From: Strongylocentrotus purpuratus
Taxonomy: Eukaryota; Echinodermata; Echinoidea; Camarodonta; Strongylocentrotidae
Assembly (NCBI RefSeq): GCF_000002235.5
Contig: NW_022145596.1
Location: 5,142,352-5,206,351 of the forward strand
Direction of reading: 5' to 3'
Length of the DNA: 64,000 bases
The translations under genes and the position numbers were made by a program. Below the pieces are notes generated by a model. It made no database searches, was not told the DNA's origin, and saw only the letters and a program-made list of their open reading frames with translations. This document shows positions 50,107 through 61,280 of this stretch, piece by piece (the first letter of the stretch is position 1; each line of letters opens with the position of its first letter).

Positions 50107-50425
50107 ATCTATCTATCTATCTATCTATCTATTTATCTATTTTTCTGTCTATACATTCATCTATCTATCTGTCTGTCTATCTATCTTTATATGGATCTTT
50201 TTTGCCCGTCTACCTTTCTACATCTTTTCTTCTGTTTAATTTCTATATCTAATTTGTGAAAAGCGTAAAACACTATTTATATTTCGACACCTACCTATCT
50301 ATATGGCTGTCTTTCTAACTTCTATAATGTAGAAGGTAGAAAGAGACATACAGACAGACAGACATTACAGACAGACAGACATTATATCCACGTACCTTCA
50401 AATATCTATATATCTATCTATCTAT
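50107..50425. repeat. TCTA / TCTG tetranucleotide microsatellites in both orientations
   Basis: (TCTA)n with TCTG variants at about 50107-50190, then (CAGA)n at about 50350-50381, which is TCTG on the other strand, then (TCTA)n again at about 50407-50428. The CAGA block therefore runs opposite to the flanking TCTA blocks and could pair with them as a cruciform. Confidence 0.9.
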
Positions 50426-50428
50426 CTA

Positions 50429-52276
50429 CCTTATCTTATCTTTTCATCTCAGAACTGTCACCGCCCTATTATCTCCCTGTGGCCTCTCTGTCCATTCACC
50501 CTTGTTGTTTATCGTCATACAATTTGTCTGCTGTTGATCATCTTACCATTTTTTCTGTTGTTGAAACATGAACAATAATCTTCAGTTCCCGATTCTATTC
50601 ACCTTTCGTGGCCGAATAATAGTCATCACGTGAACTGTATCAATCTTATCTCCCTTTCATCAACCGCATGTATAGTCAAGCTCTGATTATTTTGTTGTTA
50701 CTGGTAGTCCTAAGTCTTCCCTATCTTTTATCCTTTTCATCAATCAAAAGAAATTCCAAAATTGTATTATATCATCGATGATTTCCTCCTATTTAATTAA
50801 ATCTCAAATTAATGGAAATTCGGGTGGATCAAAGCGCAAAGAAGTCGTGTCGAAGTCAGCGTGCAAACTCGTGATATGGGGTGACCCATATTATGCCTTC
50901 ACATAGCAGGAATCCGTTGAAATTCCATCATAAAAACACATATAAATGGCTACCTTGCCATTTGTTGTAATGTTGATTAACTCGTGTTGTGTTCGACACA
51001 ATAGCTTTCAATTGTTGAAATCGTGTGCGTGCCAGAGCAAATTTTGCGTGTCCCACTTCTCGTTGCAAACTGTTTTTGTACATGTTTGTTTGATCCGATT
51101 CCCTTTGAAAGCTTTTCACCTATGTCTAAACTTTAGTGACAGAAAGAGCGATTTCCATCAAGAATTATTTCTCATTTATCCATTAGCTGAACGTGATAAC
51201 TCTCGGAGGGATGATTATTGTGACAAGAACAAAATAATAACTGTTTTAAGTTTTGCAGAATGGTGTGACTTTTTCTATAGATGGCGTCAATACTTTCAAA
51301 TCACGAAAGTCTTGACAAAATCCACGATTTGGGCAAATTGGAGTGTTTGACTCACCATTTTCCATCTTTTTCTTTCTTTCTCCCCCTCTGAAACACTCTG
51401 ATTCTTCTCTAGATTAATCAAATGATTTTACCTTTACTCTTCCTCTTTCTATCTCTTTCTCATCGTTCTGTCTCTGTCTCTGTTTATCTGTCTATATATC
51501 TCTCTCTCTCTATATATCTCTTTCACTATTTTTCCCTTTTTGTATTAGCTGCCATAATTTTGAATTCTTGCCTTTAAAAGAGACAAAACGAATTCTCTTT
51601 TAGGTTGAAGGTGCTTTTTGTCAATGAAATGCAGGCAATACACGTCAAATATTGAAAATATTTTCCTTCCTTTTTTTTATTCGTCACCCACAGGGCATAG
51701 ATTTATGTTTAGTGTAAATGAACAAAAACATAATTAAAAGCATTAAAGATAAACTTTAGTACTAGTGATGCGATTGCATTGTGAAAGAAAAGGTGTGGAA
51801 AGGATCAGAAACAGTTGATCATGTAGCATGTAAGTATTGCTGTGCACTGCAAGGTTCTGGAGTCATCAAAATCATAATAAATTTGATCGAGTCTTGGTAA
51901 AGTAACAAGCACTCACATAGAAAGCTATATATGGGACAACACACATGATGTCGGGGCTAGTACTACCTTGATTTCCTTGTCTTTCTATGCTCATTACTCA
52001 GCCAGTATACATTTTCTTCCAAAATTGTTTGGCACATGTCATTTATTTGTAATCTTGAACATTCAGTGTAAGTTTCGTTTGATTATGTGAGAATTTTTTT
52101 TTTTTTTTTTTACTAGTACTGGAGTTTATCTTTAAAGTCTTGCAATTTTTGGTGAATCATTACAGGATAGAAGGAAACTAACATTGGTGCATAGCGACAT
52201 TATTACGTTTATTCCCTCTATAAATAATGCACTAGTAGAGGGCGCAATTACAAATTTAATTCCTGTTCGTCCGTCA
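50429..52276. other. Non-coding stretch; CT tract and T18 run
   Basis: A CT-rich tract lies at about 51430-51535 with a TATATCTC patch, and T18 at 52094-52111. A 134-codon plus-strand frame at 50946-51350 is the longest not made of simple repeats, rich in Cys/Phe; it resembles no family I know and lacks coding-type codon use. Confidence 0.5.
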
Positions 52277-52418
52277 AACAGGGGCCCGTTCCTCGAAACC
52301 GTCATAAGTCTAACTTCTTGACTATATCCTATCGAAAAGCGTGTTAATTATATAACACATGGCTGGGTTAGTCAAGAAGTAGTAGACCTATGACGGTTTC
52401 GAGGAACGGGCCCCTGTT
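52277..52418. mobile_element. Perfectly symmetric fold-back MITE, 142 bp
   Basis: The left arm AACAGGGGCCCGTTCCTCGA...GTCATAAGTCTA...ACTTCTTGACTA is matched by the inverted right arm over about 50 bases with one mismatch and one 3-base gap. The loop is about 40 AT-rich bases. GGGCCCGTT(T/C)C ends of this kind recur in many animal genomes as short palindromic elements (recalled). It has no coding capacity. The high arm identity suggests a young copy. Confidence 0.85.
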
Positions 52419-52816
52419 CCCCGAAGGCAGTAATGCTATAATTCCTGATTCCTGGCATATTTATTGGATTACTCATAATCATCGAAAAGAAAAACCTTGT
52501 TTAGCATAAAAAGAACAATTTTGAGAACCCATATATATGCTGGTTTTACATTTGAAAGGTTTAAGGAAGGAGTAATAGCAAATTAAAATGTATTGTATTA
52601 CTAACGTGAACAGAACACCCTTTGAATACCTCCTTTTGCAGAGCAATATAGTTGTCAAATGGACGAGCTAATCAGTATTTGAACGGTCATAGTGATAATA
52701 AATCCCTATAAGTTTACATGCATTCCAGGAATGTTTACGATTATGTGTCTGTATTCAAAACAATCCCTTCGACACTGCGTTCTTGGAGCCCGGACAAATT
52801 TCGGTCACTGTTGAGA

Positions 52817-53044
52817 CAGTGGCGTAGCTTATATAGGAGGGCTTGGGGTACATGCCCCTCCTCTCTTCAAAACTATCGAATCGCGAAAAGAATAAAGAAA
52901 AAGAGGGAAAGGGAGATGGGAAGGGAACATACCTTCCATCGAAATGGCCTTGTTAATTTGCATTTTGTCTTAAGACCGGTCGGTGCCCCCCCACCCCAAT
53001 GATCACAGTGCCCCCTACAAGGCTGAAACCTCATGACGCCTCTG
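52817..53044. mobile_element. TGGCGTAG-type non-autonomous DNA transposon, 228 bp
   Basis: Starts CAGTGGCGTAGCTTA and ends TCATGACGCCTCTG, an imperfect terminal inverted repeat. The interior has a GA-rich patch (52885-52925), an AGACCGGTCGGTGCC phrase and a C-rich run, in the same order as the 229-bp copy at 31857. The two frames across it are artefacts. Confidence 0.6.
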
Positions 53045-54572
53045 ATCGTTTTTGAACATAAATGTCTACATGATTGAAAACTATGGCATGATGTAGCTAG
53101 CGGATGCAATTAAACTCCTCATGATGCACATCTAAGATGACAATATTAAATACCATCAATCATACTAGTTCAATGACACACTGTAGATGGAATACCGTTT
53201 ACATTTTGAACTTTTATACTTCTGTACCATGTTCATCTCAGATGATATCCCGACTCCCATAAGTTGAATTAGGTCATGAAATATAACTTATGAGATATGA
53301 GGGAAATGTTCATTCCGAGAACGATTAAAATTATCTTGATTAATTATATTACTTGATATTTCAATGAATAGTTTGTTGTCTTTCATTGTACATACTTTGC
53401 TTGTTTTGTATGTTGGTTGTTTTACATCTTATATTTTCCTTGATATATTCGCACTCACTCACTCACTTTATGATAGAAAAATAAAGTAATACCAAACGCT
53501 CCACCCCCTTAAAAAAGCGGGAAAATAATTACGAAAAGGAAGACAAAATATGGACCATTGTATATACAGTGCAAATTTATTTCTATTAAATCCTGACCCT
53601 AATACTTCGCCTATAGTGATATCCATGCCAGCTACTCCGCGCAATAAATTATCATCAAATAATGAATTTATTACATTTCATTGCTCAACCAATAGAATGG
53701 AATATCCTTGAAGTCATAGGATTAGGATAATGTTAAGCCTATCATGCCCGAGGGAGATTAGCAAAATTCTTGATACCCACGTCACAATGCATAACTATAT
53801 TATAATCTAACCTCACTTGCCTTGAATAAAGATTTGTCTTAAGAAGAAAAGAGATTTACCAAAAAATATAAATGATGATGGCTTCAAACCACATCGTTCA
53901 GTAAGATAATGTCTTCTTAGTGTGCAGTGTATGGTATGATTATGTTGTGGTTTGCGACCAAATTTGAAAGTGATTTTTATAGAGGCAAGGCATCTGTAGA
54001 GAGCTAGAAGAACGTTAGCTTATATTCCTAAACACAGAGCTAACGCCGTCCTGGCTCTACCCATATTATTTTCTAGAAACAATAGTTAGCCATGTTGCTT
54101 CTTTAGTTTATATGATGACCCAATTTCGTGACAAACTTATCTCATTTGCTCTGAATGACCTCCTGTTTAATTTAATTTTTTTTATTTTCGACCGTGTGAT
54201 GATCATTTTTATACCATCATAATCTTTGAGATCATCACCGTGTTCGTCGACACCGTCATCTCTAATCATAATTAATATCGTTGCCATTATAATTATCATC
54301 ACCACATTACCATAGGCAACGCCGTCATTATTACCATCACCAGAACATCATCAATCATAATCATGATGGTTATCAATACAAAACCAGAACAACAACAATT
54401 ACCAGCCTCACCCTCCTCCTCCTCATCATCATCAACAACATCTTCATGACACAAGCATACACTAAAGGATTTACGTTTCGTTGTGTATTGATTGAATGAT
54501 TACTTGAGTATTTTGTTGATATGAAGAACGAAATGAAAAAAATAAAAGTAACTTTGAATTGAAGTTATTGAT
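53045..54572. other. Non-coding stretch, probably formin intron
   Basis: AT-rich, no supported gene. CAT/CCT trinucleotide patches appear from about 54225 to 54445 and thicken towards the formin exon. Confidence 0.55.
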
Positions 54573-54625
54573 TCATCATCATCATCATCATCATCATCGT
54601 CGTCGTTTCTATAATCACCACAATC
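54573..54625. repeat. (TCA)n / (CGT)n trinucleotide microsatellite upstream of the splice acceptor
   Basis: (TCA)n at about 54573-54598 runs into a few CGT units. It lies about 65-115 bases before the formin exon and makes an in-frame His/Arg run that is intronic, not part of the protein. Confidence 0.9.
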
Positions 54626-54687
54626 GTCGTCGTCACCAAATGCTTTATTTTAACATCATTTTCTTTTCTTCTTCTCGTTCATCCCAG

Positions 54688-54847
54688 GAGTCGAAGAACC
54701 AACGTTACCGTTTCGGCCTCATCATCGATGAGCTACACGGCGCTGAGACGTCGTCGTACAAAACGACCCTGGTCGCCTTCATCAACTGCATCCTCATCGC
54801 CACCGACAGCGTCGAAGACCGCATCAGGATACGCAACGAGTTCGTTG
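54688..54847 (+). CDS. Diaphanous-related formin, FH3/GBD-domain exon (partial gene)
   Basis: This 160-base internal exon codes for 53 residues plus one base. Key phrases are RYRFGLIIDEL, YKTTLVAFINCIL and DRIRIRNEFVG. Formins nucleate and elongate actin filaments; this part belongs to the armadillo-like FH3/DID region that binds the C-terminal tail for autoinhibition and, in several members, Rho GTPases. Recalled human INF2 has YRFSIVMNEL, a VINA turn and QLRNEFIG at matching spacing; DIAPH and DAAM fit less well (LINAL, RSEL). The acceptor is a pyrimidine tract ending CCCAG|GAG, the donor GTTG|GTAAGT. The exon begins in phase 0 and ends in phase 1. Codons are C- and G-ending, unlike the AT-rich flanks. 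The in-frame residues before 54688 come from the intronic microsatellite. Neighbouring formin exons were not found in the window. Confidence 0.85.
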
Positions 54848-56643
54848 GTAAGTAGTCATTTTCGTTGTCATTGATCTGCTATTGATTGCAGGGATGACTC
54901 CAGAAGTTTGTAAACCGGTGGGTCCAATGCCCCCCCCCCCACCCCTAGAGAAAAGAGCAGTATGAATGCAAGAGTTAAGGACAGGAGAAGGGTACTTATT
55001 CAGAAAGGAAAGGGAAGAATGAATGACGAGGTGCTTCTAGAAACGAATGGAAATGGGGTGGAGATGGCAAAGATAGGAAGGAGAAAGAGAGAGAGGAACA
55101 CGTTGAGATAGAGAGACAGACAGCGAGATAGAGGGAGAGATTGGAGTAAAAATGAGAGATACCCTTCCTCGGCGTCCCTTTCCATCCTGTCGCTATACGT
55201 GGCGTACGCGTTTACAGACCATTTTGGACTATCTATTATCTCAACAAATGTCATTGTATTAATTACATCGCTATTCTAAATTCATAATCAAGGGATGGGC
55301 ATTTTCTCAAGTACCCAAATACCAACTTTTCGTCACCATACATCACCCTTCCCGTCTTATCGAATGTTGATCAGTGTTTAAAACAAGAGGTCAACGCCAT
55401 GGGCGCAAAACACTTCCAGCGGTCAAATCCGTGACAATGAAATTGACCCGATTACAATCTAGACTGTCACTTCAAAGTCTATGTTTAGATAATTATCTGT
55501 CGGCATCTTCGTCGAGATAAAAACCCATTTTTGATGTTTTATACCCAAGCCGATGACGGCCGGTTGCAACAATATTTGCCACCAAGTCGGAAATTGCAGA
55601 TAAATTTCAAGACAATGTTGTTTTTGATGGACAATAAATACTTCAGCAGACGAATCCCGCGGAAACATTCAGGTTGAAGCAGGAAGTGTGGACCTTTTTC
55701 ATTTGAAAGAAGGCAGGAAGCTATCTGGTAGTCTGCATAAACTTGGCGTTGCCGGTTTCGATGTTTCCACGCTTAAACATCGTGGTCATGTATTGTGACA
55801 GAAACAAAAGCGAATATTGATAAACATTTGAGATGAATTTGGCAGATGTTTGAATTTCCTTGAGATGATTTTGACAGTGTCACCCCTGACGAGGGTTATG
55901 ATGTTCATGACATTATAACCCGAAGACCCTGTTTTTTTATTCCCTTATTAGCAACATTTATTTTCCAAACTCTACTCTCAATACCCTTGTGGCTTCCGCA
56001 TGTGTAATCCTGTTTTTAATCTTATCAACAAGGCCAATGCCTTTTCAAAATAAAATTGTTCATCATAATTTTTGTATTAAACGTTTGGCAGCAAATGATA
56101 TGAATGAGCTCAAATAAATCAATCAACGACTTATTTCCTTTCAATATAATTCGTAGAAGTACCTAGACAGGTATGGAACTCGACCATCGAACTAAATAAT
56201 CTTTCAGTATTCTTTTACTTAGTGGGGGGGGGGTCGAAAAGTTTTCTTCCAGCAAAATTGTAATTGACTACTTCTCTTGCAAAGCCATTTCATTCTGTCA
56301 AAGATTTTACACAGTTTAACGATTCATGTACTTTCATAAGCTATGAATGTAATATTCATTGTGATTTTTTTTTTTTCGGGGGGGGGGGGGCGCAAAAGGG
56401 CACGCATAGTCATATCGGCCACACAGGGACTAAATGGGTCAGAGCAGGTTAATATAACGAGGTGAATAGTGAGGGGAATGTTCGAGATTCATCTTTCAAA
56501 TTCATTATTCTAAGAATGTAACCCTGTAAGTGAGAGCATGCTGATAACATGTTCCACATTTTGAAAAATGACCCCCAATCACCTTCCATTTCTACGCTTT
56601 CACTCTTGGTATGGGTGTAGGTTGCTTCATGATAAGTGGTGGG
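54848..56643. other. Formin intron, first part
   Basis: Begins with a consensus GTAAGT donor. It holds C-rich runs (about 54930-54945), a GA-rich patch at about 55080-55140 and a G9-G13/T12 patch at 56223-56232 and 56365-56390. No other feature is supported. Confidence 0.6.
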
Positions 56644-57366
56644 CAGTGTGGGCGTATCCAGACATTGATAAAGAGGGGGGGAGGGGGTGACTAAACTAAT
56701 GAAATTATTTGTACTTTGACACTGACAAGATACATAGAACTATAGAAATATTGTAGAATATAAGTGATATGAATGTCCGTTTACCGCGAAATATTGCGGT
56801 CATGAAGGTGACCAGTTTCGCAAAATGATTAAGTCATTGCCTTCTTAAGCTTTCTGGGTAGGTAAAGTCTTATCAGGGTATTCAATACATTGCAGACATT
56901 TATCCCAGCTTAGTGTGGTTTAAAAAAAGTTGAATGAACTCGTTAGTGATATAGAGTTGTTATTATTGGGAGAATTTATATAGATCATGCACACAACTCG
57001 CTCAGCTTGTCGTGTATTAGGAAATATAGCAGACTTGCCAAAAGTAACACATTTTGTTGAAGGAGATGCACTTATTATTGCATGGGAAAGGAAATAGATA
57101 GACTCGGTATTCCTCACTGCAAAATATATACAACAAAAATTATGAATACTGCACAGTTATGATTATAAACTCTGTTGTAATCTTCTTGGCGACAAGTGCT
57201 CCGACATCTACTTAAAAACACACCACCAACAACAACAACAACAATATAAATGTTATTATCCATCATGCGCCCACATAAAACAAAGCATGAATTTCCTTGC
57301 TGAATCACATAAATGAACATAACTTCGGATGCCCCCTTCTAAAGCTAAACCCTGGATACGCCACTG
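56644..57366. mobile_element. Candidate TGGCGTATCC-ended DNA transposon, 723 bp
   Basis: Left CAGTGTGGGCGTATCCAG and right end CCCTGGATACGCCACTG pair as terminal inverted repeats except for two extra bases on the left. G-rich text follows the left end and CCCCC precedes the right end, as in the shorter TGGCGTAG copies. No transposase frame is visible; internal frames are short. It could be two unrelated ends that happen to face each other. Confidence 0.45.
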
Positions 57367-58257
57367 TACCTTATGAAGGCATAACGAAATGAAGCATCTT
57401 TGAGCAGAAGTAAAACGCGAGGAATGGCCACAGAAGAATCACCCCAAAAAAGTAAGATGAACTCTGTGGAAGAAATAGTGGGATAGAAGTCAAATTTGTG
57501 TCTCAGCAAATAGCCAGAGGCTGACAGGGCCAGGCGTCCCAAAACTGCCATTTCTTTCTTATAAACCCTTCTACTTCTCCTTTTCACAATCCGTAGCAAT
57601 ACCAAACCTCTATTTTCCTTGCATAGCTCACTTGAATAGGGTTGTTTGGAGAGGGTAACAGTGAAAATTCAGTCTCGATGCGTCCTTGGTCAAAAGTAAA
57701 TTTACCCGACGGACCCCGCATCCAAAGCGGTGTGTACTTTGGTCCAATTCAGCTCCCATCTTGTCCTCAGGTTCTGAAGTTACACTCTATATACCCATAT
57801 GTCACTCAGGACTCACCCCACCTTCATGCAAATTGGCAAAGCAAATCGTCCTTCCTTTGTCCTTCCTTTTTCATATTTGGATTTCAGTCTCCTGCTTCCG
57901 TTCCATTCCAAAAAAAATACGATCGACATCTGCGAAAGTGGGATTGTAGATATAGAAATAGATAATAAATAGATATATACAGTATCAATCGAGTGACAGT
58001 GTGTCAGAAATTATTTGTTTGGGGGAAAAAACGGTTGGGAATTCGTTATTTTAAACACCATGATCCTTCAATCCTGAAGAATAAATACTCAACGATGTAC
58101 AATTTCTTTAAAAATCAATGTCTTTACTAGAAATAGTAGACTTATTTCAATTCATACAAGAGGACAGTATAAGTTATTCTGACTTATCGTTCGTTCGTTC
58201 GTGTCTCCTTAGATCAAGATAGTAATGTAAAGTTCCTTAACTTAGAAGTAAATTAAA
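57367..58257. other. Non-coding stretch, nothing specific seen
   Basis: No supported gene. Two overlapping plus-strand frames at 57642-57965 are Pro/Ser-rich and unrecognised. A (TTCG)3 run lies at about 58190. Confidence 0.5.
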
Positions 58258-58620
58258 TTAAATTAAGTTCTTCCATCGCTCGATTGCTGCAATGGCCGTT
58301 TCATTAACAAGGGACAGGTCTTCATCTGTGCAACCCGTTCCGCCGCACTGCAAGAGGTGGTCCATCGTCTGAGTCTCTCCGCAGTCGCAGAGAGTATCTC
58401 CTTCATGGGCATAGCCCCATCTTGCCATATTGACCTTACACCGTCCCATTCTCGTCCGCATTCGATTTAGGCATTGCCACTCCGGCCACTTCAGGTTAAG
58501 ACTTATTAAAACGGGAAACTCTGCCAAACCCCCAAAACTACTCAATCCGAAACGCCGCCGACGGCTGCCTTCGACCGCGCGGTCACCCGGGTCAAGAAAC
58601 GGTACACGCTGCTTTTCACA
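58258..58620 (-). pseudogene. Non-LTR retrotransposon reverse transcriptase, C-terminal remnant
   Basis: An open stretch of 120 codons ends in a natural stop and is bounded upstream by an in-frame TGA (58621-58623). It holds the typical LINE C-terminal signature: WPEWQCLNRMRTRMGRC, then RWGY, then a metal-binding-like C-D-C-G...TMDHLLQC, then a short acidic tail. In such elements this tail follows the reverse transcriptase and takes part in RNA or DNA handling; that is family knowledge. No catalytic reverse transcriptase motif remains upstream, so this is a 5'-truncated copy, the usual product of LINE insertion. There is no poly(A) tail at the 3' side, though TAAATTAAATTAA follows the stop. 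The clade (CR1, RTE, I or Jockey-like) is not decided. It lies in the putative formin intron, antisense to it. Confidence 0.8.
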
Positions 58621-59799
58621 TCATACTATTTTAATTGGCAGGTTCGACTAATTATCACTAAGGTGAAAATTACTTTTCCACCCACTACAACTCGACGAAA
58701 GGCACCCAACTCAATTTTTTTCCGAATCGATTTGCTATGTGGAAAAATGGAGAAGTGCGATGTTTTGGATAGAACATTGATGGCGCGCTCCTCGTCTTAA
58801 ATTTATCGTATAGAGCCAGTTTCCCTAGGTTTTGGGAGCCTGTGTTATTAATTTTTTTCTTCGTAAAAGGCATTGATTAGCAATTAATTGATTACCGTGT
58901 ATTCAATGAATTTTCTTTAATATTTTTTATCAAGAAGAAGAAAAAGAATGATATGTAGATGCCATTATCCTCGTTACTCTATTTTATATGCCGACAACAC
59001 GATAGCAAGATTTTTGTTGTCAAGAAATCAAACTTATTTGTGCCACACCTGCTGAAATGTGCGACCATTAAAATACATATTACATAATATGGACATAGTT
59101 TGTTTAGGTAATACAGTAGGATATTGAAATTACCTTTGAGTTGAGTTTATGCTTCTTTCTCCTTCTCTCTCACACACACTCTCTTCTTTCCATCCTGTTT
59201 CTCATATCCCTCTCTCCTTTCTCCATAGCTTTATCTTTTATACCTTCTCCCTTACACCTACAACCACTCTTCCCCCTCTGTACACCTGTAATAATCATGT
59301 TGCGTGTCTCTCATGATCAAAAGTACAAAATAGAGTTTCTATTATTTTTTTGTTCACACGCTATTTCTTTGCACTATCACTGTCAGTTCATGCAGTGTAC
59401 AGATCATAAAGAATCAGAGTTTTCCTCGTAGGCCTATGTTTTGATATACTGACCTTTTAAAATAATCGAAAACTGCTATCTGTTTCTACACACATGACAC
59501 ATTTTATTGCAAGCCCAACAAAAACGACCAATTGAAATCGAAAATAATAAACTTCCAAATGCATCATTGATTAACATTTTTATGATTCAGCTTCAAGTGT
59601 TTCTGATATTTCTTTTTATACAAATGTGATGGAAATACATAGGAGTGTCATAAGTGTCATAGGAGTGTCCTGCTCCTAACAAAAGTGCTTAGATTGCACA
59701 TAAATATTTTGTAAACTGCTTGAAAAAGTACATTAGACGGTTTCAATGGGGGAAGAATTATCGTTGATAGTGTATAAAAACGTACATTTGCCTCAATTG
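58621..59799. other. Non-coding stretch, mostly AT-rich
   Basis: No supported gene. A CT/CA-rich patch lies at about 59150-59280. The 96-codon plus-strand frame at 59141-59431 is driven by that patch. Confidence 0.55.
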
Positions 59800-61280
59800 T
59801 GACTTTAAAAAAAAAATATATTTCTGAGTGCGTTTCTTAAAAACACTGAAAAATGCCAAATGAAAAGTTATCTACACATGTTATTGTCACCAGCTGTATG
59901 TTATTCGTGAAGGTTATCTTTATGTCATGTATAGATAAGCTTGTCTTTATAACTTCAAAGTGGTAAAATACCATTCATGATGAAAGTGAAAGTTTTAATC
60001 ACAATCAAACTTTGACTCCTTTTTATAATGCCCTGTGACTGGAATTCTTCAGGGTTTTCCTCAGTGCATTTCATGTTAGAGTGCCAAGGTTATCTGTGAA
60101 TGTCATTTTGTATATTTAAAAATAATCTCGGTTTTACCCACTATAATTATGACAGGAACGGTGTGGAAAGATATATCTCTACAAACCCAAAGTGGATAAA
60201 ATACCTTTTTCATGATAAAGTGAAAGTTTATTAAGAAACCATGTCTCGAACTCTGACTCATAAAGCAATGATATAACGACGTGACTATAATATTTTGGGG
60301 TTTTGCTATCATTCTGAGTGCGTTTCGTAAACAAAATTCAGGGGAAAATACAAAAATTATCTACAAAGTCATTTTGTGGACAGATATTCACCGCAATCTG
60401 TATTTATGGTTAATATTATTTGATGCCCTAAACAATATAAATAGATATTTCGTCATAATCGTCTAAAAATATCTTTATTACTGAAGGAATATAAAGGGAA
60501 ATAACAAATTTATATGCATGACTGTGTTATTGTTCCGACCAATATTTCAACCACTTCGTATATCAATGGGGTAATGTTATCCTCATATCCCCAAACATTA
60601 TGAATAAGTAATTTAAAAGCTTTTATCAGCACTTCACATCGAACTTTGACTCACATAGCGCCGTGGTCGTAATTCTTTGTTTTCTTCAAAGCACTTGAGG
60701 AGAAAATATCAAACTTATCTACATTAGTCATCTTTAGACTAATATTTCACCCACTTCAAGTTTTTCATGATGTCCGCAACTCTATCTAGATAGGTTTTTC
60801 GCTATAACCCACGAAAAGTGAGAAAAATATTAACCAATATAAACATTCAACGGTGAAAGCTTTCAATTCCGATTCGAACTTTAATTCCAATAGCCATGTA
60901 ACTGCAATTCATCGCTTTCTTCTTTGAAAATGTACTTGTGAGGAAAATTCACGAATGCTTAACAGAAAATGCAGAATAATATTCTACCCGTTTCGTTTAT
61001 TTATTAGTAAACGGTTTATTGCCTTTAAAGCATTCTTTTAATTCAATAAACTTTACTATGGATAGATATGTCGTTAGAGCCCCCCCCCCCCCCCTCAAAA
61101 AAAGTACGAAAAGTACCTTAATAACAAAGGTGAAAGTGTTTTAATCAGAGACCTTGCATCGACCTTTGTCTCTACTAGTTTTATGACTGTACCTAAAACT
61201 GAATTGTTTGATCAGGTTGAAAGTGAGGAAAACATCTTATTGTTTTAATCTCATCCCTTCATTCACACGATAAAGGTGCC
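59800..61280. repeat. Degenerate tandem array, period about 235-285 bp, about six units
   Basis: Two anchor phrases recur in fixed order. Anchor one (GAACTTTGACTC and variants) is at about 60008, 60248, 60641, 60876 and 61161. Anchor two (TTCTGAGTGCGTTTC and variants) is at 59822, 60058 and 60312, followed each time by A-rich text and often TTATCTACA...GTCAT. Many units also carry GTGAAAG(T/C)TTT shortly before anchor one. Spacings are 234-285 bases except one of about 393, which suggests an insertion or a lost unit boundary. Units are strongly diverged. No coding sense is evident. Confidence 0.75.
61080..61094. repeat. C15 run
   Basis: Homopolymer C run between units of the degenerate tandem array, followed by CTCAAAAAAAG. 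Confidence 0.95.

Noticed and set aside
50107..50430. CRISPR-like regular repeats
   Set aside because: Tetranucleotide microsatellites in animal DNA; no repeat-spacer structure.
50946..51350. 134-codon plus-strand frame rich in Cys and Phe
   Set aside because: No recognised family, no coding-type codon bias, no supporting splice or start signal; likely a chance frame.
54559..54687. In-frame His/Arg-rich extension upstream of the formin exon
   Set aside because: It is a (TCA)n/(CGT)n microsatellite and pyrimidine tract ahead of a clear CCCAG acceptor, so it is intron.
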